Below are positions 1-6,539 of a stretch of DNA of 11,700 nucleotides, in pieces. The notes beneath the pieces were generated by a model. The model had not been told where the DNA came from. It ran no database searches and was given only the letters and a program-made list of their open reading frames with translations. Position numbers and translations under genes: made by a program. Each line of letters opens with the position of its first letter. Positions within the stretch are counted from its first letter, which is position 1. The DNA is taken from positions 1-11,700 of the forward strand of contig JWZX01000497.1 in assembly GCA_001275005.1 (NCBI GenBank), in the 5' to 3' direction. The stretch comes from Chrysochromulina tobinii. Lineage: Eukaryota; Haptophyta; Prymnesiales; Chrysochromulinaceae.

Positions 1-228
1 AAGCTCATACACATCATGGCTACACACCCCCGAAACGACGAAACGACAAACGGGGGTGGGGAAGCCGGCGGTAGCACTCTAAACATTTGGCACTCATTGA
101 TTGTATGTGGGGCAGCTTTCCAAAATGACCCTAATGATGAGTGCGAACGGAAGCGCGGCGGCGGCGGCCGACGGCAACGAACGGTTTTCCTTTCAAAACC
201 GTTGCGGGGCGCTCAGTTGTACCTTGAA
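1..228. promoter_or_regulatory. 5' flank and leader of the membrane-protein gene
   Basis: No convincing gene lies here. An open frame from an ATG at 16 runs into the gene below, but the signal peptide begins only at 229, so I treat this stretch as promoter and 5' leader. It holds two inverted repeats: 8-bp arms CACCCCCG (25-32) and CGGGGGTG (51-58) around an 18-nt loop, and 9-bp arms AACGGTTTT (180-188) and AAAACCGTT (195-203) around a 6-nt loop. The second ends 25 bp before the start codon. No TATA box is obvious. Confidence 0.4.
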
Positions 229-2391
229 ATGGCAACCGTCGCTCTCGTTGCTCTCTCAGCCCTCGCGCTCGCAAGCGGAAACGTTCTCTCGGACGTCGCG
301 CTCTCCAGTGCTAACGCTCTCTCGGGTGTTGCGCTCGCCAGCGAGAAGGTACTCTCCGTGAACAAGCTCATGAGGCGCCGCCTCCAAGAGGTGCAGCCGT
401 TCCAGTTCTACATCGATCGGCTCTACGAGAAGACTGATACGGCGCCCGCCTTGCCATCCATGAATTTCCCGGGCGGTAACAATAATGTGAGTCGGCCAGA
501 GAGCGCCTACCCCGATCCTCTTTCCCGCCGAACCCAGCTCTTGTTCGACCACCCCCATCACGAACACGAAGCTACCATCACGAGTTCTCTGCTCGGCCCT
601 GTCCTTGTGCCGACGGCGCGCGTCCAACCCCCGTCCGCCCTCTCCTCCCTCCCTCCCACCGCTTGCTCGTAGGCTCTCGTCGATCTTTTCGAGTTCCAGC
701 ACCTCGTGCGCCTCCTCGCCCTCAACTGCGACGCGACGTCCTCGACACGCCATGACGGGCGCTACTGCATCGCGGATGTGCCGGCCCAGTTCCAAGCCGC
801 CAATGCCAACAACGTGACGAATGGTATCAGCATGACGGAGCTCACTAATTGGGTCGTCAGCCGTGAGAGCAGCGCAATCGCTGCGGACCAAGAGCTGGGA
901 AACCAGCTCATCATGAGGCTCACGGGTGTGCCCGATCCGGAGGCGGCGGTTGGATTGCTGTCCGGAATCGGCCAGGTCTCCTCTTCGCAGTCAGCTGCAG
1001 AAGCGGTCGTCACCGTGTCCTTCACGCTCGGAGTCGCGCCTGACACGCTCTTCCCGGGCGAGAAAGACATGATCTTGATGAATTGCATCAAGCTGCTCTA
1101 TCCCAACGAGACCCCGACCAGATATCAAGAGATCTTCACTGACACGGTCATGACTATCTTGTCGGGCGACGCGAGCGGACGACGGCTGTCGGTGGCCACC
1201 TCGTCGACCGTGACCATCACCGCCTACTTCCCCAGCGATGCCGCGGCCTCTGCGGGCTCGGCCAACATGCAGTCCGTCATGAGTTCTCCTGCCGCCGCGA
1301 CTACATATCTGGGCGTGCCCGTCACCTCGACCCCCACGGTGTCGATCAGCAAGCCGCCGGGCTCTGGCGCAATGGAGATCGTCCCGGCGGCGATCATCGC
1401 CGGCTTGATGGTCGTCCTCTTCTTCGTCGCTTGCTGCGTCGCCAAGTTCTGCTCCGAAAAGATGCGCAAGAAGTTCGAGACTGCACCGAAGGCGGTGGGC
1501 TGCTGCGGCAGCTGCCGCGCGGGCTGCTGCTCGGCCTTCGCGCTCAAGGGGTGGGCCTGGAACAACATGATCGCCATCGTCTTCCTGCTCGTCGCCGCAG
1601 GCGTGCTCTTTCACCGAATGCATGCTGTGACGATGGGGATCATCGGCATCATCGACGCCGTCTTCGCCATGCAGACTGTGAGCATGGAAGAAGTCCGTGA
1701 CGCTGTCGCAGGGTTCAGTAGCATCCTCGGCATGATCGATCCGATCCGTCCGCAACTCCCTCTGCTCACCATCGCGGTCATCGTGCCTGCCGCCGTCGCC
1801 GCCATCTTCCTCTTGATCTCTTCGTTGTGCTCGTGCCGCGCCTCTGGCACCATGTGCTGCGCCAAGCTCTTCCTGATGCTCACGTATATCTTCCTGATCA
1901 TCTGCATCGTCTTCTACATCATCTTCGCTGCGCTTGGGATCGCCATCTCGCTGCCCATAGTGAGATCGCAGCTCTCGATGGTCACCGGTATCTGCGGGAC
2001 GACCTTGCCCATGCTCCAGCAGACTCTTCAGGACTCGAGCTTGGCACTCGAGCGCGCACGGGCCACGCCCGGCGTCGCCTCAGCAGATCTCGACACTGCC
2101 GCACAGCAGATGGCGAACGCTGCGGAGCCGGCAGCTATTATGAACGACCTGTGCGGCACACTGTACTCTCTCTTTGACCATTTGCCGGCCCTCTTCGCCC
2201 CGGCGCTCTCGTGCGTCTTCGCGGCCATCTACGGGCTCTACTCCTCGTGTGTCACGTGCTGCGTGGCCAAGTGCTGCTGCTCTCCGAAGGTGACAAGCAA
2301 GAAATACAACGGCGAGCTCGTCTGGCATGTGCATGGCAAGAGCAAGGTCACCAAGGTTATTCCGTCGGAAACGGAACTCGTAGCTCCCTGA
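229..2391 (+). CDS. Secreted-pathway polytopic membrane protein, two exons (229-486, 673-2391)
   Basis: The function is not recognised. Joining 229-486 to 673-2391 keeps the frame and gives 658 residues. The start at 229 (context GAAATGG) is chosen because it begins with a hydrophobic signal peptide (MATVALVALSALALASG). An in-frame ATG at 16 would bury this peptide. After three 11-residue repeats and an RRRL segment comes an extracytoplasmic domain to about residue 319, with beta-like strands such as STVTITAYF and possible N-glycosylation sites. About five membrane segments follow, near residues 321-345, 383-400, 450-471, 485-512 and 592-615. Cysteine clusters occur after the first (CCGSCRAGCC), third and fifth spans (TCCVAKCCC), suggesting palmitoylation or metal binding. 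An 85-residue loop separates spans 4 and 5, and the tail of about 40 residues is polar. Five spans with Cys clusters loosely recall prominins, but I see no homology. The coding status is firm; the role is unknown. Confidence 0.85.
265..363 (+). repeat. Three 33-bp tandem repeats inside exon 1
   Basis: Units at 265-297, 298-330 and 331-363 each begin GCGCTC and encode ALASGNVLSDV, ALSSANALSGV and ALASEKVLSVN. The period is exactly 33 bp, or 11 residues. The repeats directly follow, or extend, the signal peptide. Confidence 0.75.
487..672 (+). other. GT-AG intron, 186 bp, phase 0
   Basis: The exon 1 frame closes at a TAG at 670-672, and the downstream frame has no signal peptide of its own. 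A consensus donor GTGAGT begins at 487. An acceptor TAG ends at 672, preceded by a long pyrimidine tract (about 628-666, CTCTCCTCCCTCCCTCCC type). Removing 487-672 joins codon AAT (484-486) to GCT (673-675) in frame. The in-frame TAG is itself the acceptor. A second possible acceptor, CAG at 696-698, would shift the frame. Confidence 0.8.
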
Positions 2392-2493
2392 ACTCGGTCT
2401 TGGATGCCCGATTCTCGCGCATCCGCCCGCTCGCCATGGTCGGCGTGAGCCAGCTTGAGGAAGAAGGCACCGGGACCGTCACCCCCATTCGTG

Positions 2494-2520
2494 GCCGCCG
2501 CCGCCGCCGCCGCCGCTGCC
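2494..2520 (+). repeat. GCC trinucleotide microsatellite
   Basis: Seven GCC units are followed by GCT and GCC. The run reads as polyarginine (CGC) in one frame and polyalanine in another. Several long apparent ORFs here are produced by it. Confidence 0.9.
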
Positions 2521-2821
2521 CCCGCCCTCCCCGCCCCCGCTTCCACCCCCAGCTCGACGACGACCTTTCCTCTACCGAGGAGGATGCTCTTAACAGATGT
2601 GTGTTGTTTGTGTGTCCGCCACGGTCCACACGCCAGTCAGGCGAGGTGGTTGCACGGGTTCAGAGGCTTCAGACCCGGGGTTGACCCGGGGTATGGCGAC
2701 TCTGAATCGTGTCTGTGAGCGCGGTCCGCGGGACGGAGCATGAGAATGATCCGAGTGTGAACGTGTATGTGGTGTGTCTCTTCAGTCTTCTCTGTGCATC
2801 ACACTTAAAGGGATGGTTATG

Positions 2822-2844
2822 AATATTATATATTATATATTAAA
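2822..2844. repeat. AT-only island with TTATATA repeats
   Basis: This is a 23-bp run of A and T only, with a 7-bp unit TTATATA in tandem (2826-2832, 2833-2839) and a partial third copy. It is very unlike the surrounding GC-rich DNA. It could mark a transcript end, a promoter element or a simple repeat; the sequence does not decide. Confidence 0.6.
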
Positions 2845-3137
2845 CAGCCCCGTGAGCTGGCCAAGGTTCTTCACGAGTGCGGTGTGCGCGCGATTGAATG
2901 CCGATTGCGTTCGTACGTGTTGGAGTGATGAACGTGTACCGAGGTGCGTTGGTGGGTTGGGATGGTTGTGAGGTTCGTCTGTCCGTGTGTCCCGTGTGTG
3001 TCCCGGCTCCCCCCGGTGTCTTTTTACCGAGGATGAGGGGAAGTGGCACCGGAAACTTCTAACTTCGCCAAGAACATGCTTGCGCTTTGCGGTGAGGGTA
3101 CAGACCCTCGGTTGCGGCGCCCGAGTCTGCCGAGGAG

Positions 3138-3527
3138 ATGGCAGCGCAACCCGGCGAGACTCCTGACGTGGAGGGTGAGCCGTGGGTGCTGCGGCTCGGA
3201 AATTTTCTAACCAAGAAAAAGGACACGCCAAAAGATGAGACGCCGTGGGCTGTGAAGCTCGGCACATACCTGGAGGAGCGCAGGCCAGCGCCGTGGACGA
3301 TTATTGCCAACGAGAAGCCGAAAGACCCTCTTGCTCTGCGGCTCGGCACGTTCCTCAACGAGCTCGGCGGTACCCGCGATGGTGAGAGCTCGGAACCGTC
3401 GGAGCCGATCGTGCTGCGGGTGGGGAACTACCTCAATGGCGCAACCCGTAAGGGAGCTGATGGCGAGGACTCCCCGCTGATGGGCGGGCAATCGCCAACC
3501 GCGGCTGCGCCCCCTCAGGCCGTGTAA
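3138..3527 (+). CDS. Small protein with four P-x-x-x-(R/K)-hydrophobic-G-(N/T)-(F/Y)-L repeats
   Basis: This 129-residue protein of unknown function starts at the only ATG after an upstream in-frame TGA (3093-3095). Four diverged copies of one motif are visible: EPWVLRLGNFL (residues 14-24), TPWAVKLGTYL (35-45), DPLALRLGTFL (63-73) and EPIVLRVGNYL (89-99). A weaker APWTII at 51-56 may be a fifth. The linkers are charged (KKKDTPKDE, EERR, NEKPKD), and the tail is Gly/Ala/Pro-rich and probably disordered. There is no signal peptide or membrane segment. Conserved motifs in diverged DNA argue that this is real coding. The motif spacing (21, 28, 26 residues) suggests short amphipathic segments binding a repeated partner site, but that is inference. 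A possible acceptor (ACAG ending 3103) would allow an upstream exon. It converges with the peptidase gene at 3874-4710. Confidence 0.7.
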   Translation: MAAQPGETPDVEGEPWVLRLGNFLTKKKDTPKDETPWAVKLGTYLEERRPAPWTIIANEKPKDPLALRLGTFLNELGGTRDGESSEPSEPIVLRVGNYLNGATRKGADGEDSPLMGGQSPTAAAPPQAV

Positions 3528-3873
3528 GCGGGCCGAGCTTACTAGCCCAATACCGCCGGTGCAGACGCTCCAGGAGCGATAGCGATGCACCAGATGCACC
3601 AGATGCCACAAGGAAGCGACTCGCCGCATGCCGAGCCAAGGCAAGGCCGGCTGACCGATGGCGTCTGAGCAATAACAATCTGACGGGGAGACAGACAGAC
3701 AGACAGACAGATAGACAGATGTAAGAGCCTGAGAAGCCCCCTGGTACTTTGCACATAATTTGTAGTCTGAAGAGCTCTGAACTTTCCCACACGTCACCCC
3801 CCCCGGCCGTGGCGTGGGTGCCGGCGGGGGCATGTTCACGTGACTGTGCATTCCGTGAATATTCATTCCCTTT
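3528..3873. other. Convergent intergenic region with short repeats
   Basis: No gene is supported between the two convergent stops. It contains a 9-bp direct repeat ATGCACCAG (3585-3593, 3594-3602, then a degenerate ATGCCACAA), a 32-bp AGAC microsatellite (3689-3720), a C8 run near 3798-3805, and a 10-bp palindrome TGAATATTCA (3856-3865) just beyond the peptidase stop. Long minus-strand frames across it have low-complexity content (LSVCLSVCLPV) created by the microsatellite. Confidence 0.5.
3689..3720 (+). repeat. (AGAC)n tetranucleotide microsatellite
   Basis: Eight consecutive 4-bp units are present, six of them AGAC and two AGAT (units 6 and 8). It lies in the probable 3' UTR of the minus-strand peptidase gene. 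Confidence 0.9.
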
Positions 3874-4710
3874 TCAGGCACGGGCCTCAAGCTGCACGAT
3901 GCGACGGATCACCTCGGCGACGGCCGCGGCGAGCTGACGGTGGTCCTTCTCGTCGTCGCGTGCGTACGGCAGGTGCACAAAGTAGCTCGCGCCCAAAACG
4001 GTGCCATGAGACGAGGGCGAGAGCGAGGTCGCCTCCACCTCGGCCCACTCCCGTGCCTTGAGAGCTCTCCAATGTGTCTCGTTGCAAATGTACGAGTTGG
4101 AGACGCGGGCGGGCGCGAGCGAGAGCACAAAGCCACCCGGCAAGGCGGCCGACGCGTTCGCGGCGAGCGCCGCGTAACGCCCCTGCATGGCAGAGCCCTG
4201 CACGAGCACTTGCGGCGCGCCCATGTCGATCGTGTGCCCTGGCGGGCTGTGCGCCAGCGCGTCCTGCCCCTGGCGCAAGTTGTACGCATCGTTCTCGACG
4301 AGGATGGTGTCGTGCCGATCGTAGACGCCGAGCCCCATGTGAATGACCAAGTCATACGAGAGCAAGTCAAGGCCGGCCGAGGCGCCCCACAGCACCGGCA
4401 GGGTCACGAACGTGAAATCAGCGTCGACAGTCGCACGCAGTGCCTGAGGCAGCGGGCCGTTGCGCGAAATCGGGGGCGATGCGCAGCACTCGCCGAGGAT
4501 GAGTCTGCAGCTCGGGTTGTCTCGGCACCTCCAGATATTGCCGTCAAGCTCTCGCCAGTCGTGGAAGCCTGTGATAAGCACCCGCGGACGACGGGTCGCT
4601 GCCGACTCGCTTTCGGCTGCAGCACCTTTGTTGCAGCTAATAGCGGCCGCCACCCCGCCGGCCACGGCGGCCACTAGAGGGCCACTCTGGCGGATGAGGA
4701 GGCGATGCAT
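3874..4710 (-). CDS. Pyroglutamyl-peptidase I-like protein (peptidase family C15)
   Basis: The protein has 278 residues. Family C15 enzymes remove N-terminal pyroglutamate from peptides using a Glu/Cys/His triad. The fold is seen in order: VLITGFHDW (44-52, equivalent to the family's VLVTGFGPF), FVTLPVLWGAS (101-111), YDLVIHMGLGVYDR (119-132), TILVENDAYN with E139, SNSYICNETHWRAL with nucleophile C209, and YFVHLPYARDD with H246. All three catalytic residues are present. Classical enzymes are about 210-220 residues; the excess is mostly the N-terminal 40 residues, a hydrophobic Ala/Gly segment (residues 10-26) that could be a signal peptide, anchor or organelle leader. CXX-rich insertions near 61-76 (RCRDNPSC, ECC) are unusual. 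The gene is intronless here. A LINE 3' end lies 42 bp upstream of the ATG, so its original promoter has probably been displaced. Confidence 0.85.
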   Translation of the reverse strand: MHRLLIRQSGPLVAAVAGGVAAAISCNKGAAAESESAATRRPRVLITGFHDWRELDGNIWRCRDNPSCRLILGECCASPPISRNGPLPQALRATVDADFTFVTLPVLWGASAGLDLLSYDLVIHMGLGVYDRHDTILVENDAYNLRQGQDALAHSPPGHTIDMGAPQVLVQGSAMQGRYAALAANASAALPGGFVLSLAPARVSNSYICNETHWRALKAREWAEVEATSLSPSSHGTVLGASYFVHLPYARDDEKDHRQLAAAVAEVIRRIVQLEARA

Positions 4711-4752
4711 GTCTTTCGTTGGGCTTTCTTGTTTTAACAGTGAAACCTAAAT

Positions 4753-4776
4753 CACGTTCTCGTTCACGTTCACGTT
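4753..4776 (-). repeat. LINE 3' terminal hexamer tandem tail
   Basis: Four consecutive hexamers occur on +: CACGTT, CTCGTT, CACGTT, CACGTT (on the minus strand AACGTG, AACGTG, AACGAG, AACGTG). They lie at the extreme 3' end of the minus-strand retroelement, where many LINEs end in a short tandem repeat instead of poly(A). The host-gene side begins at about 4752. Confidence 0.65.
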
Positions 4777-4967
4777 AATTTGCCATCTCGGCAAGACGCA
4801 CAGCCACAGGTCCCGTGGAGACACAACGTGGGAGGCGCAGAGTGCGGCGCGCACACACACAGAAACACAACGCCGCAGACAAGCACAAACACCGGATCGA
4901 TCGATCAGAAGGGGGCGGGAGTGTCAAGGTGGTGAAAGAGGCCGCCCGGAGGGGGCGAAACTCACGT
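4777..4967 (-). other. LINE 3' untranslated region
   Basis: About 190 bp between the last LINE stop codon (4968-4970) and the hexamer tail. On the minus strand it is CT/TG-rich. It has a GATCGATCGATC self-complementary run near 4895-4906 and an AGATGGCAAA segment next to the tail. I see no coding signal here that is independent of the element. Confidence 0.5.
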
Positions 4968-5330
4968 TCACGGACCTTGCCCGCGCGAATGTATAGACGT
5001 TGGGCCGCTGCGCTTGCGCCCGGGACCCTCACCATAATTTTGTCGCAGAGGCTCCCCTGGGTGGGGGCCAGTTGCGTCCTGTTCCCTTGGCCGCTTGTCG
5101 CCCCGACCACACGCCCTCCCTTGGGCATCCTGCGGCGCATCGTCCCCTGAAGTCGACCCGTCGTCCGATGCGTCAACAAATAGGTTGCGGCGTTGTCCGC
5201 CGGAGCGGGCGCGTCGCGGGGCCTCTTCCCCCCGTGCGGTCGGCCGAGCGTCGCGTGCCGCTTGTTCCCGGGCGTCCTTAAGCGCTTGTTTGCGGCGTTC
5301 AATCGTGGGGTCAAATCCCGCGTTGCGTAG
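4968..5330 (-). pseudogene. C-terminal extension of the LINE tail ORF, beyond an in-frame TAG
   Basis: Immediately after the TAG at 5331-5333 the same frame continues open for 120 codons to a TGA at 4968-4970. The peptide is strongly charged: an RNAGFDPTIERRKQALKDAR helix, EQAARDARPTARGEE, acidic DASDDGSTSGDD, then basic GRGDKRPRE. This looks like the natural basic/acidic end of the retroelement protein, cut off by a nonsense mutation. If so, the intact protein would have been about 120 residues longer. Readthrough is possible but not shown. Confidence 0.5.
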
Positions 5331-6539
5331 CTAGACAAGTTTCCGTCGGTGCTTGCCCGCAATAGCGAGAAGTTTGTCCGCGATAGTGTGGAGCTTCTCC
5401 GCGAGGGCCGTGGTAAGGTGGATGAAGTCTGACCACTGGTCATACGCGAGGCATCCCGCCTCATGTCCCCCCTGCCTGTCAGGTTCCGCAGCCGGCACTC
5501 CACGTGGGCGCGGCATCTTGTCGAGCACCTCGGGGCCTGCCATGATTGTCCACAGCCGGAGAGCACGGAAGGCCCGCCGGACCAAGCATGCCCCACTCCA
5601 CACCTCGCGCAGCCCCCGAGACGTAGTCCACACCGATCGGGGGGCAGGTCGATCGAGGACTACGATGCGATCGCGGTAGCTGATGACCGTTGTGTGAACC
5701 GCGTTGGGTTTAACCCTTGGCCCTGATCGAGCCACGCAGGCGGCTTTGCGCCCTTCATTGAGTATGCCCACGATCCACTTGAGGAATCCTCGCCCGTAGG
5801 CGAGCGCGAGTGTCCTTGCTGCCTCTTTGGACTCAACGACAATTTGCGCCCTAGGAGAGTCAGGAAGCCCGAGCATGAATCGTAGTGCCGCGTGGCGCTC
5901 AAGCGGCCCGAGCTGCGCCGCGTTGCCTGATAGGGCTGCGAGAGCATATTGTGCTTGTCTCGTACCAAAGTCACTCAGACGTTGACTGAGCCATCCTGCA
6001 GCACGCGCTCGGTAATCAGCGGCCTCGCCGACGCAGCAAGTAGTTAATGCGTGCCATCGGGATTGAGGCGCTCGTGCCGGCAGCGGACGCCATATGCCCG
6101 CCACAATCACATCACGCGCGAGGAAGCATCCCGTGCACGGACACGGCGCATGCGTCTGACACCACCATTCCCAGCTGCCTTTCTGAGCGTGATAAGCGCG
6201 CTCGCGCTCGCGCTGCGGGGGACCAATCAGAACGCGTTCGCGTACGTCGTCCCCGAGCCTGTCAGCGAGTAGTCCACAGCGATCTGCTCGGGCATCCAGT
6301 ATACAGTCGCGCGTAGCTTCGGTGAGGAGTCTCGCCCGCACTGGTGATCGACAGAACATTGGCCACGTCTCCGCGGTCTCGAGAAGGGTGAAAGAGGATG
6401 CGCCCGCAAGCTTACGAGCCATGATCGCCGCACACAGATCGAAGACAGCCCTTCCAACCCCCCGTTTGACCCCCGCTATGCGGCAGAGTGCGTGTAAGGA
6501 GGGCATGAGGTCGATTGGTCGGATAGATGCACTAAGCAT
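5331..6539 (-). CDS. LINE post-RNase H region with Cys/His zinc-binding-like motif
   Basis: This is an open frame of 402 codons. It begins at an ATG overlapping the RNase H stop by 8 bp (ATGCTTAG) but most likely continues the same original protein after a frame change. It has a helical N-terminal third. A Cys/His cluster follows: C127, C133, C135 and C138 (WWCQTHAPCPCTGC) with RWHALTTC giving H163 and C168, similar to the Cys/His motif found after RNase H or at the C-terminus of many LINE proteins. Residues 185-260 form a well-ordered helical stretch (LGPLERHAALRFMLGLPD, ARTLALAYGRGFLKWIVG). The frame ends at TAG (5331-5333), after which coding character continues in the same frame. Its part in retrotransposition is inferred from position. 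Confidence 0.6.
   Translation of the reverse strand: MLSASIRPIDLMPSLHALCRIAGVKRGVGRAVFDLCAAIMARKLAGASSFTLLETAETWPMFCRSPVRARLLTEATRDCILDARADRCGLLADRLGDDVRERVLIGPPQRERERAYHAQKGSWEWWCQTHAPCPCTGCFLARDVIVAGIWRPLPARAPQSRWHALTTCCVGEAADYRARAAGWLSQRLSDFGTRQAQYALAALSGNAAQLGPLERHAALRFMLGLPDSPRAQIVVESKEAARTLALAYGRGFLKWIVGILNEGRKAACVARSGPRVKPNAVHTTVISYRDRIVVLDRPAPRSVWTTSRGLREVWSGACLVRRAFRALRLWTIMAGPEVLDKMPRPRGVPAAEPDRQGGHEAGCLAYDQWSDFIHLTTALAEKLHTIADKLLAIAGKHRRKLV

Larger units (their letters stand above)
2392..3137. other. 3' UTR and intergenic region, no firm gene
   Basis: This stretch of about 750 bp holds simple sequence rather than a clear gene. It contains a (GCC)7-GCT-GCC run at 2494-2520, a pyrimidine-rich C tract to about 2550, a direct repeat GACCCGGGG at 2672-2680 and 2683-2691, GT-rich stretches (2596-2620, 2755-2780, 2975-3005) and an AT-only island (2822-2844). 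The frame covering about 2393-2590 on + reads as a basic then acidic peptide, which could be an alternative C-terminus of the upstream gene. The GT-rich and AT-rich parts fit a 3' UTR and transcript end. Confidence 0.5.

Noticed and set aside
256-891. 211-codon minus-strand ORF opposite exon 1 and the intron
   Set aside because: It is antisense to the signal-peptide exon and lacks protein-like pattern. Its length comes from GC richness.
991-1755. 254-codon minus-strand ORF
   Set aside because: His/Asp/Arg-rich low-complexity content, antisense to the membrane spans of the real gene.
2211-2684. A separate gene in the frame overlapping the end of the membrane protein
   Set aside because: The start lies inside a real coding region, and much of the rest is the GCC repeat. 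Kept only as a possible alternative C-terminus.
3566-3578. Inverted repeat CGCTCC-A-GGAGCG
   Set aside because: A 1-nt loop cannot form a stable hairpin and there is no further context; probably chance.
3689-3720. AGAC repeat as a CRISPR-like array
   Set aside because: It is a simple 4-bp microsatellite without spacers, in a eukaryotic context.
3207-3890. 227-codon minus-strand ORF
   Set aside because: Crosses the AGAC microsatellite (LSVCLSV-type repeats) and is antisense to the repeat-motif gene.
3940-4677. 245-codon + strand ORF
   Set aside because: Antisense shadow of the C15 peptidase gene, whose catalytic motifs are clear on the minus strand.
4894-4906. GATC tandem run as a replication or regulatory site
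   Set aside because: Only about three units, inside a LINE 3' UTR, with nothing to support a function.
4775-5596. 273-codon minus-strand ORF over the LINE end
   Set aside because: Its frame is not the one that continues the LINE tail, and it runs into the 3' UTR. The composition is Arg/Ser-rich noise.
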